NCBI RefSeq assembly: GCF_905220415.1
Contig: NC_059546.1
Coordinates: forward strand, 4,402,001-4,466,000
Length of the DNA: 64,000 nt
DNA from: Colias croceus
Taxonomy: Eukaryota > Arthropoda > Insecta > Lepidoptera > Pieridae
Direction: 5' to 3'
Position 1 is the first letter of the stretch, and each line of letters begins with the position of its first letter. The notes beneath the pieces were generated by a model, which was not told the DNA's origin, did not search any database, and worked only from the letters and a program-made list of their open reading frames with translations. The position numbers were made by a program, and so were the translations under genes. Below are positions 50,921 to 63,800 of this stretch, piece by piece.

Positions 50921-52615
50921 TAGCATTCTTATGTACAATAATTACCTAGAGACCTAGATGAAAAGATAGAGTAGAGTACAGAATCGTATAAAGGCAAACA
51001 AAGCGAAACTTATTTTTAAACTATTATTTTTATTCGCTATAAACAAATACATTTATATGATAGAAAGTAATACAAAACAATAAAAAAGATCACTAAACTA
51101 GTGAAACAAGTTATTATTTCATATATTATCGTCTCGACAGTGGAAACTTTAATAACTTTTACGACTTCTATTGACCGTTAAAGACATTTCGGCTATAACC
51201 GTCGATTGTTATGGAGGATTACTTTTATCATTTATTATAGAAACTGAATTTTTGGTATAAAGTATTGTATGCTTTCCCGCTGAGATTATAAATATCTTAA
51301 TGTAAATGAATTCGTTAAGATATGAAAACATTAACGTCCCGCCTACGTACCTACTTATTAATGTTAATAAATCATTGTTCCCCGTGATCTTATATTTGTT
51401 ATCATTGCCTTGAACATAATTATAAATACGTTATATTTATCTTAACGTTTCTTCACCCGCTTGTATTTTAATTAAAGCCATAATTAAGTAAATCTGCAAT
51501 ACAATTCTAGAATTTGCAATCAGATTCGCCGCAATAAAATATTCATCAGTGAACGTTTATTATTTCATAGGCAATTTTAAACCCATAAAATGTGATGTTT
51601 AAAATTTATTTCCAATAAACGGGATATACAATGAACATTTATGTTATTTTTATTAACTATCAGCCCATCAACGTCGTTTTATTGAATCACTACGTCGTCA
51701 ACAATTTTCAAGCCATCTTCTAAGCTGATACGGCATTTAACGACAGGACAATTAATTAAAAAGGCATAAACGCGACTTTTATATACGAGAGGACTATAAA
51801 GACTAACTTTTATACGTCGTAAATGCGATTGTCTGAGTACCCTGACGACTTCGCCACCGCTCCGAGGGTAAGGAGCGGATACTGTAACCAAAACGCTTAT
51901 GGTGCTATAAAAAATCGAAAGTGCTTGAATCAGGTGTGCTTTTAAAAAGCTGTTACTGTTTGTTTAAAATTACTATGATAGCTTTTTATAGCACAGAGAC
52001 ATTTGTATAAGTTTTTAAATTTATACTACTATCTGAATGCTTTTTATACACTTTTTTTAATAATGGAAATAGCCAAAAAAAAAAGTGCGTGTGAAGTAGG
52101 TAAAATATGGCCAAAGATCTGTTGTAATTCTCAAATCACCACTAACAATACTCCGCCTACAATAGATTCAGTGAGGCTATTGATACAGTATATCTTTTCG
52201 GCAGACGAATAAATAATCTCTATGTGCAAAACATAACGCTAAATCACATAGATACTGAGGAACAAAGCAAACATCGCATAAAAGCGATTCAGATCAAAGT
52301 TAGATGTCTCCAGGGGCTAATAAAAGAGATTTATTCGTCTTTACCGAAGGAAACTTTGAATAAAAATACCGAGATTTTTAAATAAACCATTAAAGAAAAA
52401 GTTCCGGGCCATTTGAGGCGGGTTATTGTACCACTATCGAACGGCATTGTTCACTGCAACTTGGGATATTATACCTACTTTGATATAGAAAAAATGGATG
52501 GATTATTATATTTTATTGTTGTTTGTGTACATTTATACTTAATATCTATTTAGGTTTTTTTAAAATATAGGTGCCCCGTCAGTGTTTACTGTTTAGTTAT
52601 ATCTTGAATTGTTTC
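50921..52615. other. Mostly AT-rich DNA, GC patches at 51,680-51,890 and 52,250-52,480
   Basis: No gene or element is seen in these 1.7 kb; the two patches hold only chance-level frames. Confidence 0.4.
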
Positions 52616-52830
52616 TAAGGCTGGTTGCAGAGCTTGAACGACCGTCAGTGCGTACGTCAGTCGCGCTTGTCATATAATATATGGACATTCATAAAACCGT
52701 TCATAGCTAGACCAACCATACGCACGCGTATTGTCATGCGTAATAGTGTCATAGTCATACAATTGTTGATGCGTATCGTCAGGACCGACGGTACGCACTG
52801 ACGGTCGGTCAAGCTCTGCAACCAGCCTAA
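52616..52830. mobile_element. PIF/Harbinger-type MITE, 209 bp, TAA target duplication
   Basis: The element is 52619-52827. Its ends start GGCTGGTTGCAGAGCTTGA and form inverted repeats of about 37 bp with a single mismatch. TAA lies outside both ends (52616-52618, 52828-52830), the 3-bp TWA duplication typical of PIF/Harbinger. The CpG-rich body matches a MITE I know as widespread in Lepidoptera, but I cannot name the family. No coding content. Confidence 0.88.
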
Positions 52831-53630
52831 GCTATTGAAACTAATTAATCATGTCTCATTTTTCATAAACATTTATATTGATATTCCGCGATTTAAAAAT
52901 ACTTAAACGATATGTTAAGTCATTCGTATTAGCAGATAAAAAATACTTCTTGTTGGAAGCAGTTTTATAAACACATAACGAAAAATATAATACCTATTTA
53001 TTTTTCAACACTTACTTACTAACACTTACCGATTGAAAATAAAAATGTATTGTTTCACATCCAGTCCAACATTGTTAAAACCTTAAAATTCTCGGAGTTA
53101 AAGTCAACTCAGGAGATTTCTCACAAGTTATGCTATTTGGAATAAGGTGTTTGTACGGGAACCATTAATTTTTATAACCACCGCATCCTTTGATTGTACA
53201 AGCTACGTTTATCAAGCAGATAAAGCTGGAGGTATATCTTACGTCTTTTACAGAGTGATAACTAAAATGTGGTTTCCAATTACGTTTAAATAAATGGTAC
53301 AAACTCACATTTATCTGGTGCTGAATGAAGATATCTAAAGCTTTATCTTCAGCATTGGGAAACCTCATCATGGAAGGCGTAATATATTGAAGCTTGATCA
53401 TCATTTTCATTGAAGATTAAATCAAATAAATTATAGGCTTTATGATGTTCGCAAAAAACTAGTTATTTGTGACAATGGATAATGTTACGACAACGCACGC
53501 ACGAAATACGTTCAAATATTAATGCTAAGTATGTAAATTAGAGATATTCTATGTAAACTTTTTGAAAAGCAGAAAATAACGTGTTTTGCTTATAAAATAA
53601 ATGTTGAAGAACAGTCGGATTTACCATAAT
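52831..53630. other. AT-rich non-coding DNA
   Basis: An 81-codon reverse frame (53165-53410) shows no motif. Nothing else is seen. Confidence 0.45.
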
Positions 53631-53920
53631 AATATGTGAGACAAAGATGGTTTACGACGCGCGGATAAAAGTAAACGACGAATAAAGTTTAAGTAAACCA
53701 AGATTCAGTGGGTACAAGAGATTTCCGTAAAAGCGTTCTTTTTCGAATCGGCAAGATTTATTCAGGGCTCAAGGGATGTCGTATGTATTTATTTGTGAGT
53801 CAGTGTACCGGGGGTCGCCCCGGGTGGTGGAATGGCAAACAGGAAACAGATCTACCAACTTTCCCGTCGAGCTGGCGAAAGGAAGATGTCTGTAGGGTGA
53901 TGCTTGGAGGGTGCTGAATT
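53631..53920. promoter_or_regulatory. GC-richer patch
   Basis: Contains GTACCGGGGGTCGCCCCGGG (about 53804-53823), within which CCGGGG and CCCCGG face each other. A 69-codon frame begins at a GTG and has no domain. Candidate regulatory element. Confidence 0.3.
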
Positions 53921-56400
53921 TTTAGTTTATAACGTTGGACAATATTTTCTTTAGAATGTTAGATTCGATGAAGAAAAGATAAAAATCAATGTCACAAAGA
54001 AATTAGAAGCAATTATGAGAAATATGATTATTCAAACGTTATGCCGATAAGGATTTCGTGTACCTAAACCAACATTTAAGTTAAGCTTTTTAACTATGGA
54101 CAAAATAATTAGACGTGTTAAATCGAGACTATATCTGCACCTAAATAAAATCAATAGACAATACGATTAGGTACGTAAAATTCACTGCTCCGTTATTTTA
54201 GTTTGACTTAAATCAAAATAATATCCTAATATATTAATGTTGACCCTGGCGTCTTCATACTTGATATATTTATAAGTATTAATACCGTTTTATAAGAGCA
54301 AGATAAACATAAATCACCCCGTAGGCGGACTACGCATATTATATGTATATCCTTCTTTATGTTATTCCATCTAATTTATTTATGAGAATCTAAATTATGA
54401 AGTATTGAATACAAAATACTCTTCAATATTTCATGAGACGTCCTGTGCTGGTGGAAATTAGAAAGTACTGCGTACATTTTGATTCAAAATGTGTAATATA
54501 TGTCACGTGTTTGTTTTATTAAATTTTGCACAGGTATATGTATCAATTCTAAAATGGTTGTGAAAATTATCTATGCTATAAAATAAAATAATAAAGATGT
54601 TGACGCATAGGTACCTATAATGTAATACGAACAGTAAAAAACAGGTTGTAGATACACTGTTGAATAAAAAGCACATTTTTCTTAAGAAAAATAGCATGAA
54701 ATAACAATAGTAGTTAGTTGCAACACTGCTGTTTTATTATGAATTGCGGAGCCATTACATGGCTTCAGCTGTAAGAAAAAATATAAAATTAATAAAACAA
54801 GTACTAAACCCCATAAAACACATGCTCCCGCGATGTTTTAAACATTTACTGAGATATAAGAAAAGCAATTTTGATGTGAAATGTTGCTTTGGTACGTTTT
54901 GGTGAACTATAATGCTGCATATTTGAAGGGAACTCTATTTTATATTTAGTTTAGATTTAAAATTTAAAATTCGGTGATTTTGGTTTTTGGAATAAATTGG
55001 TTTATTTTAAATTCAAAAAGAACCTAATAGATAATATGTACCTTATGCTTTAAAAAAATTAATTTTAAATAATTAATATGGGTATTTTACTTATAATTGA
55101 TTTATGATATTAATATATTGTAGTGTGTGGTTAGTTGTAGAATATGCCGAAAATTTAAAAAAAAATTATGAAGTGGCTAAAAATTTAAAAGCTGACATCT
55201 TCGATTCAAAGCAAAGCAACATCCCCATGAAACATTTCTAAAATCGCGGGGTAGGTACGCGTAAAATATGAAATCCGCGTTTCGGCAGTTGTACGCACAC
55301 GTTACTTGTTTATCCTTTAAGGGCGAGTTCTCATTTCCAACAACTGCTATGATTGCTGTGTAATCTTATCCCTCCCCTTACAATTTGCGAGACACAAAAG
55401 TATTAAGGCGACTTTGAGGTTGGATTATTTCGGTTGCGTCATTAACTGCTCGTTGTTATTATTAGTTCTGTGTGATGTGCTTTTAGACGGTGGAATAGTT
55501 TATTTATAGTTCGCGTATGCTTCTTTTAAATTATATATCTTAATCTTAGTTATTGGTTTAAGATAATATTCAATCGTCGAAGTTTAAATTAGGTACATCT
55601 AATGAATATGCGATGTGACTGTTAACATTACCATTCTTACCACAATCTCTAAGATAAACATCAACATTAAAGAGACATGCACTTAGCTAGATTTAAAAGA
55701 ATACGAATACTCTTTGGTCCGGAAAATTCAGAATTATTAGTAAATTCAGCATTTTAATTAACTAAAAGGGCACACGATAATATTGAAATATACTTTACGT
55801 TCGGTTCCGCATGTTTTGGCAGAGTATCAAAGTATTTTTGGCTCAGAATGCACTTCATGAATGCAGTCGCTTTGCTGTCTCTAATATATTATAATGACCT
55901 TTTTGTACCTACGTTATATCCAGTACAAGTCAATATATTTGTAGCGTTGATACGTTTATTCATTTAAGTATATCCTGTTATATTTCTGTTAAATTTCACG
56001 CTTATTAATAACATAATTTTCCTATTTACTTCGTAATCAATGAATAACAAAGTCGTTTAATTATTTTAGGGAATTTACACTACACTCACTTTTCTTTTCT
56101 TGGTTTAAGATGCTGTATAAATTAACAAATAATAATGTACATACATGTAATGATCTTGAATATCGTTTTTACTCGATCGAAATATATCTATTAAGTAACA
56201 ATGAACTACCTATATGTTAATTAATATTATTAATTCAAGCAAGTTAACCATGCTGGTTATAATATTTACTTATTAAATACATTATTTTAATTAAATACGT
56301 TTATCATACTTTCTTAGGACCAAAAAAATAGAAACTCCGACCTTGCACTGTAAAGAATACAAAACAAATAGATACATATTACATTAGGAAACCGACGGAA
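53921..56400. other. AT-rich DNA, small GC patch at 55,230-55,450
   Basis: Nothing gene-like is seen. The patch at 55.3 kb includes ATCCGCGTTTCGGCAG and is otherwise unremarkable. Confidence 0.4.
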
Positions 56401-56700
56401 AACGCGAAACAAAATTGAAAACAAGCCATTGTTATGTTATACGAAGGTTGTACGAGAAAAAGGCAATCTACATGGAGGGTTTGCACCGGACGCCTCCGAG
56501 ATGAGGAAATAAGAATTCATCCTCTCTCGCGGAGGGGGTGGGCCGGAGCCGGGGGGGAGGGGCGGGGGTGTCAAGACGGACGACGCCATTCCAAAAAGCC
56601 ATTATACGATGCTGGAGCTGTTTTCTATCTTGGAAAGGAACCCGCGCCTTTCCCGACCCTCCTTCCCCGGATTCCCAAGTTTGTTTATGAAAATTACCTA
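56401..56700 (+). promoter_or_regulatory. GC-rich patch with a G-quadruplex-prone tract
   Basis: G-runs of 5, 3, 7, 4 and 5 lie at 56534-56538, 56540-56542, 56551-56557, 56559-56562 and 56564-56568. The last three runs alone fit four G3 tracts with single-base loops. GGAGGGGGTGGGCC and the following run are the most G-dense sequence in the window. A 91-codon frame (56434-56709) crosses it but is glycine/arginine-rich only because of the G tract. A promoter or regulatory role is inference. Confidence 0.45.
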
Positions 56701-57330
56701 TTAAAATAGCTATGAAAGTAACGCTTTTGCACTCGCAAAATTAATAAGAAAATTGATAAAGATTATTTTAAATGTTTGCGTTTCCGATCTTGGATTCTTC
56801 GGTAAATGTTGCTTTTGAGTTTTGCTCGTGAAATTTGTATGAGATTTGTGATGTATTTTTAATAATATTAATTAGTTATTTCTTTATTAATTGAGAAATA
56901 AATAAGTGATTTAAAATGTTATTACCAAATTCAACACATTTTCTTTCATACAACTGTTAACAAAAAAAAAAAAACTAAAGATGGTAACAATTTGACGATT
57001 GGAAAATAGTTACAATAGATTTTGATAAGATAATTATTCCCTGTTAAAATTAAAATAGATAAATATTTGGCTTTAGAAGAATACATATTTGTCAATATCC
57101 TTCTTTAACATAAACACAATAATATGCATACATACAAGGATTAACATAATATGTATCTAATTTATAACATGAAGTACATATTTCCAATATCGGAATCTCT
57201 TGACATCTTAACTTATATGTTATTATACCATAAATCGTGTAGATTCATATTATTTTGAGCATTATAACATCGTACATGTTATAATAATCTCTGATTTATC
57301 GTTTTGAATCTAACTCGGTATAATCTTAAT
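56701..57330. other. AT-rich non-coding DNA
   Basis: No feature seen apart from a 12-base A-run near 56963. Confidence 0.45.
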
Positions 57331-57720
57331 TTATAATCCCCTTCAAACCTGGCGCGCGTATTTAAGATTACTTAAAGAGATTTATTTTATGCTCCCCTCC
57401 AAGATTTACTACCTCATTACAAATTAAATTAAAAAACGAAATTATTACACTTGAACCAAAATTTAAATACACATTACCACTCCCCTCTTTATTGGGAAGT
57501 GAAGCGTTTTCTTCACAAAGATTTTTCGTCCCTATCGAGAATGCGAATTTTTCGGTAAGTTCGACAAGGACAAAAGTCTCCGTAGCTGCTACTGACTCGA
57601 TATAAAGAAAGATTATCCGAAGCCCCTAAGGAAGTTTGAAATTGCTATTGTAGCGAAAAGGATTATATGTTACTGCTACGTCGTAGAGAGTCTACGTCGT
57701 AGCAGGGGATGGATTTGGAA
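57331..57720. other. Moderate GC patch ending in a CTACGTCGTAG hairpin
   Basis: Arms CTGCTACGTCGTAGA (57673-57687) and TCTACGTCGTAGCAG (57691-57705) pair with one central mismatch around a 3-base loop. The core CTACGTCGTAG is also a direct repeat. This may be the tip of a repeat, but no partner is seen nearby. Confidence 0.5.
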
Positions 57721-58045
57721 GATCGTGTGTTGATGTTTTGTATTGGTAATAAAATGGAATTCAATTACCTTTATTAAATAGATTATAAATTAGTTACACA
57801 CGAGCAAAATATTATTGGTGTTGGGAGAATTTAATGGATATTGCCATTATACTTTTCATGTTTCATTTATCCAAAATAATACATATATTATGTATGTAAT
57901 TATTAGAAACTAAGAATACTTACTTGTATTTGTTGGCCATATAACTATTTCGAATGAAATAAATTCGATTCTACTTCGATAGTTAATAAAGAAAATTAAT
58001 CAAAATTCAAAATGGATGCAAATGTGATTAAAATGCTCACAAAAT
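57721..58045. other. AT-rich non-coding DNA
   Basis: No feature seen. Confidence 0.45.
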
Positions 58046-58130
58046 TAAAGCAACCTTAATCAGATAGGCCATATAATTCGGTGAGCAATTTAACGCATAA
58101 ACATTTCGATATCGCGACATTGCAGGAGCA

Positions 58131-58200
58131 GCCGCGTGGAGCCGGTATAATCCGGTAAAATCCGGCGCGATCCAGTGGAAGCCGGCGCGAGCCGGTGAAA
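58131..58200. repeat. Seven-unit array of 10-bp CCGG-type repeats
   Basis: Seven consecutive 10-bp units fit the consensus KCCGGYRNRA, each starting at 58131, 58141 and so on to 58191. The C and G positions are kept while the last five positions vary. The spacing is about one helical turn. The short inverted words ATATCGCG (58109-58116) and CGCGATAT (58218-58225) flank the array. The whole patch 58050-58260 is CpG-rich. The 78-codon reverse frame through it has no recognisable domain. Confidence 0.7.
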
Positions 58201-58260
58201 TAGAGACCGGCGGGTGACGCGATATGGCCGGCCTAGACGGTGCTAATCCCTGTTTTAAAT

Positions 58261-58665
58261 TCTGATAAACCACCTGTATTAACTGTTACCCTAATGCCTG
58301 TAATGGACACAGATACCTAGTGCATGTACATTTTGTATATACATATTAGCTAGAGCTTAAAACTTAGATAGTTTTACAAATTTTGTCAATTAAAAGATGT
58401 AGATGAACAAAAATTCAATATAACTTGTAACTTGTAAGTCATTAACTTAGTATGTGTGTAGGACGTAAGTACTAGTGCATATTTAAAATTATACTGTAAT
58501 TTTAAAGTTGTAAAGGTGTCGTTCTTTAAAGCACTTCAATAAATACACTTAATAAATCTCATAGAGCATTTTATTATGTTTAAATCTGAATAAAAGTTCT
58601 TCTACTCACAAGCATGAAAGACATGGGGACCATAGCTTAGATTTATATCAAGCCATTATGAATTT
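58261..58665. other. AT-rich non-coding DNA
   Basis: No feature seen. Confidence 0.45.
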
Positions 58666-59170
58666 AACAAGGGACACATAATCCACCATGCATAACGAGA
58701 TCGAAAATGAAACATAAATCGTCGAGACGGACTAGTGGACGATTAAACCCATTAACATAGCACACGGGTCACCGAGGCCCAGGAGTATTCGTCCAATCAA
58801 CTAACCCTTCCACTGCTTCCAATTTTAAGAGGCCTCCACGCGCATACGTCACAGTCCACATTTGTGTACGTACGCAGGTCGTATTGAAATTGTCGGTGTG
58901 TATCAGGATTCATGATAGGGCACCCCAGTACGCCCCCACTCAGATATACGGTAACGATCGCACCACAATACCATAGACAATAAATATAGCCTGTACGCGG
59001 GTACATGCCGGAGGCGAGTACAGTATTTGTATTGTTTATGCCACATTAAATTGTTAGAATGTTGCCCGGTTATTGCCGAAAGCGTATTCGGTTCGTGTAT
59101 CGTTATGTTACGTATTCGTAGGCGTAAATTGTTTCGTTCCAACATTTGCTAAAATTCTTGCCTGTTCTTG
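58666..59170. promoter_or_regulatory. GC-richer patch with overlapping chance frames
   Basis: CpG-containing sequence such as CCTCCACGCGCATACGTCAC near 58833 and GTACGCCCCCACTC near 58928. Two overlapping reverse frames (58797-59006, 58903-59145) share no domain with anything I know. Candidate conserved non-coding element. Confidence 0.3.
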
Positions 59171-60865
59171 TTTTGTTTAAGTTCGATGGGAATTTCTCGA
59201 GTTGTTTGAAGAAAGTTTCCTTTATAACGTGTTGGTACATACCTACATTTATTATCTAATAAATTTTAAAACAATGTTAATACAATTTATTTGTTAATAT
59301 TGGATTTATCATGCATAACTATTTAATAGTATCTTTATTTATGACACATTATTTTAATTAAGTTATAAATCTTACATAGGTACCCTCCATTTTGTTGTCT
59401 TCAAACGGTTGTCTTGCGTGACTATTATCATTTAAACCTTAATTTGAACTTATAATATACTCCATAGCACTTTTACTATCTTAAAAAGTTTTGAATACAC
59501 TTATTATTATTACAGCCATTAAATATTTATTAATCACGTTATGAAAATAGAGTTAGAAAGTCAGTATTACTTTTGTAGTGACTTGGATAAAAAATACATT
59601 TTGGCTTTTTAAATAAGTACTTATAGATACTATTAAAAACAGTTGATGTTCATAATAATGTGCCTAATAACTATAAAATCCTTATACTTTCAACAACTTT
59701 AGGGATATTGTAGTTTATACCCCTTAAAGTAGGTAGCTGTAGGTACCTAGTAATAACTGCACTATTGGTCCATTAGCGACAAGATATATTAATTTTAACC
59801 TTTATTATAAAACACTATTAAGAATCTATTAACTTATCATTTAACAGGTTACATTTTCAATAAACACATACCTCTTTCTAACAATATAATAATGTTAAAA
59901 CGATCAGTGTTGTATCAAATATGTTGTGCACGTGCGTATTTTAAATGCAGCTTAAGGATATATGAAAAATACCTTTGAAATATCTTATAGATGAAGTTAG
60001 TAGAGCGATAAAGGGCGGGTGCCGAGGAAACGGCCCACGCTCACCTTATTTCAATAACAATGTCTTTCCACAAAGGGACACTAAATATATATTTATGACC
60101 AGCATCCTCTATCCTTTCCTATGTTATTTTTGGTGTGGAAATTTCGGCATTACGTGTTTGAAATCAATGTATGGATTTTACAGAACTACATAGTTATGCC
60201 TAGTTTACTCAACCCTGCAAGAATAATGTGTTAATATTATTATCTGGTTTAAGGAGTCTGATTGCCAACTGTAATTTTTTGCTATCTTTAGCAGGTTTAC
60301 TATAAAAAGCATTCAATAAAACTTTTCGCTAAGTGTCACTTCTTAATAAAGATTTCTGATACTTTGCGAACACGGAATAGTTTCATCGATGTCGCGGTGG
60401 AGATGTTACTGAAAGTCATAAAAATAAAACATTATTCAACAAGCGAATAAACGTCGAAAGGAACGCCTACTTGGAATAATTTTCGCACGAACATCCAAAG
60501 AGCATTTCCATAATGTTGAAAAGAATATGGAATTTATGGTAACAAGTTTACTGAGAAAATCGGAAGCCTATAAATAAAAAAATTCTTTATTCGGGATATG
60601 TATATTCTTGCTTACCCATACTGAGTTTCTGAGTAATTCAGTGAATAAAATAATTTCTGCAATCTTTGAGTCAATACATTTTCCAAATATGTGGGTATGT
60701 TTATGATTTAATTTCAGTAAAAAGTTTCTTAATTGTGCGACAACCAACGCCACCTATTGACAAACAAATATTCACAATTACAGTCCAATAAGAAAAGCCC
60801 AACACTTATAAGTAAAGCGAAACAAACAGTAATTTAAAATACAATAACTATAGTCCACATCAAGC
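59171..60865. other. Mostly AT-rich non-coding DNA
   Basis: Small GC-richer bits at 60000-60110 and 60380-60500. No gene or element is seen. Confidence 0.4.
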
Positions 60866-63800
60866 CATGCGTGAAGCGATTTCACGGAACATTAAGCCAA
60901 AATATCTTTATATTTGATACACTCGTATCGGGAAAACTGCGAATATATATCTTGTATATAGGCATTTAATGTGCGCAGGGTGGTCACCGGGGAAATTTAA
61001 CAACTTCGCAATATTTGCATAGAGGCTGACCCTCTCACTCACGATATTACTCCGTTTGAATGATATTTGCATCTAATTGTAATCCATTGTTGTTTCATGG
61101 GAATGGTCAGTGTGGGTCCGCTGATAAATTGTATTTATGTGTCTATTTTACTGCGATATGAGCGTGTGCGTGTGCGGACGGTGCTCTGGGACAAGCGAGG
61201 GTAATAAACATATTATTATGTTACTATTTAATATGGTATATAGACATTATATACGTGTTTGATAGATAGTAGTAGTTAGTTTTTTCAATTACTGGATATA
61301 CGCTTAGATGAAAAGGTAAACCTACGTATAATGCTGTATTTAATTACTGTAAAATGTATGGCGTATAGGTACCTACATATTTCCAAATTACTTATGTATA
61401 GGTATCTATATTAAAATAGAATGCTGTTAAAACTTAAAAACAACACTTATTTGTCAACTGTTTTTACATTGTTATGAAATAAGTTCATAAAACATTTTTT
61501 ACACAAGTTAAAATTGTCGGTCCAATTATAATTAGGTACAGTCTACACAAGACGAAGCAAAAGGCGTAACTTCCGTTTTCCGCGGCATTGGGCACAATTT
61601 GAAATATTTTACTGTTCTTGTAACGACTTGATGGCATTGCCGAGGGCCACTTATATATCTCTTTTATCTTTTGTTGGTCCTCGCCCCTTTGCCCTCTGTC
61701 GCGGATAAAAATTCACCAACGGAGGGACTTTTTTGTTTGATAAGAGAGTGGATTACGTTTGATTTGTGAAAACGTGTCGAGGATTTACTTTTCCATTCAA
61801 ATATAACTGTATGCTATGCCATTAAAACGTTTTATTTTAATACGTTACATTAGGTAGGTAGGTATATGATTTTTAAATTGAAATTTCTTCTACTGTAAAT
61901 TGTACATGCGTTAATTGAAAACCAATATAATAAAATAAACACGCAATTCCAAGAAAATATGTGTTGCAAATAGTAACGAAGCTCCTGTACAAGTAAATGT
62001 AGTGCGAAAAAAATCCGAATTTATTACATTACAAATAAAGTTTCCGATAGTCTTAGCCATTTCTCCCTGCTCTAAAGTACTAACATAAACATTCCCGTGT
62101 GCCGGCGCAAATCTTGAGGGCTAGATGTCTAAATCAAGTCTATCTGCTTTGCGATCTGCCGCCTTATTCTCGGTATTTCGCCTTAACACAGCTGCGTTCA
62201 AACAACAGCTTCAAATTCTGTTTGTCTCGTTAATGAGCTAGGCAGATTTCAGGATTAAATGGGATAAAAGAGTTTTAAATTGAATGTAAGCCACGCAATG
62301 AGATTAAGGATTGGATTTAGAATAAAATTAATATACAAATAGGAAAAAAAATTTCACGAATGTTTAAATATAGGTAGATATTGAACGTAATATTGTGTCA
62401 ATTGTATGGAGTGATTGACATCGTACCTAAATATAAACACAGTTTTTATTAAGTACGACGTTATACCTATTTTTATTGATATAGACATTTCAAAGGTCAG
62501 TACGTAATAAAAAAGTTAACTATATAAAAGCATTATCAAATATGCGCTGCAAAGGAATGCTTCTATATTTATAATTCATATACTGTGATATAAACCATGA
62601 CTAATTCTATAACTCTTGCTTATCCCTTTCATGCATCCGAATAATAATCCTGAAGTATCATCTTAATATATTTGTATGCTCATTATTAACATGTTGCAAC
62701 TCTATTTATTGCGTACAACTGGTTCCCAACAAATATTTCTATTTTATTGCTGATATATTCATAACGTTATACATCTTTCCCATCCCATTAAAATGCTTTA
62801 TATAAATACCTAAACAAAACGGTCCCCGGTCCGGTCGGCAGTAAGTTATGTCGAACAGAACTATAATTCAGATAAAAAGAATATATAGCTACAAGTTTTT
62901 TATTTTCGGTAACGTCTTGATTAAGTATGGACCACCTGCTTGTGTCCGTTCCTTCGGTACTCAATAAATAAAGCTTGAAAAAATTAATGGTCATATAAAG
63001 AATACGTCGAATAATGCATTTCTCATTTTCGGAGAGGGTCAAAGAGAGCTCTTTGTTTTTGCCGGTTTAAATCTACGAACATGTTTTTTTATGAGGACAA
63101 GCAAAAACAGTCCATGACGCATAATAATCCGAAAAATGAAACAGTGTATATTCTGATCATCTCAATTATAATATGTAATGGCAATTAGGAATTTTTTTAT
63201 TTTTTTATAATTCTCTTTTTGGCGGGACTAATAAGAGAATGCATTCATAATAAATGTGGAGAATTGCATTTCACGGTAACAAAAGCTCACGTTTTTAACC
63301 TAACATTGTGGTCGGAATTAAATGAGTTTGCACAGTACAATGCACACTCCAGGTAAATAACGAAAGAAAATGTCTTCCCCTTGCCAATAAATCATGGAAG
63401 AGGTTCTTTCTTTATATCTAATCGCAAATTTATTGTTGCGAGGCTCGCAGTGGTACGAATTAACAATGAACAAACTATTATTACACATAGATATATCATT
63501 TTATATAAATCATTGGGGTCATTGTGTTGCGCCGCTTTTGTATTTGCAGTAAGTGGTAATGAAGCCGTTTCCACTACCACATAATGGTTTGAATGTGTCG
63601 TAAATTGATTTTTATATTTTGTTTGACGTAAATGATTGACATGAGAGAGTAAGTAGCGAGTCGTTTCGGGGAAGCACCACACTCGACGACTTTATTACCG
63701 AAACGATAATTTAGACCATAAACTTTTCTGTTGAGGGAGATTTAGGCAATTTTATGACTCATTTAGTGGTAGTAAATGTCCATGTATTTTGTATAGGTGT

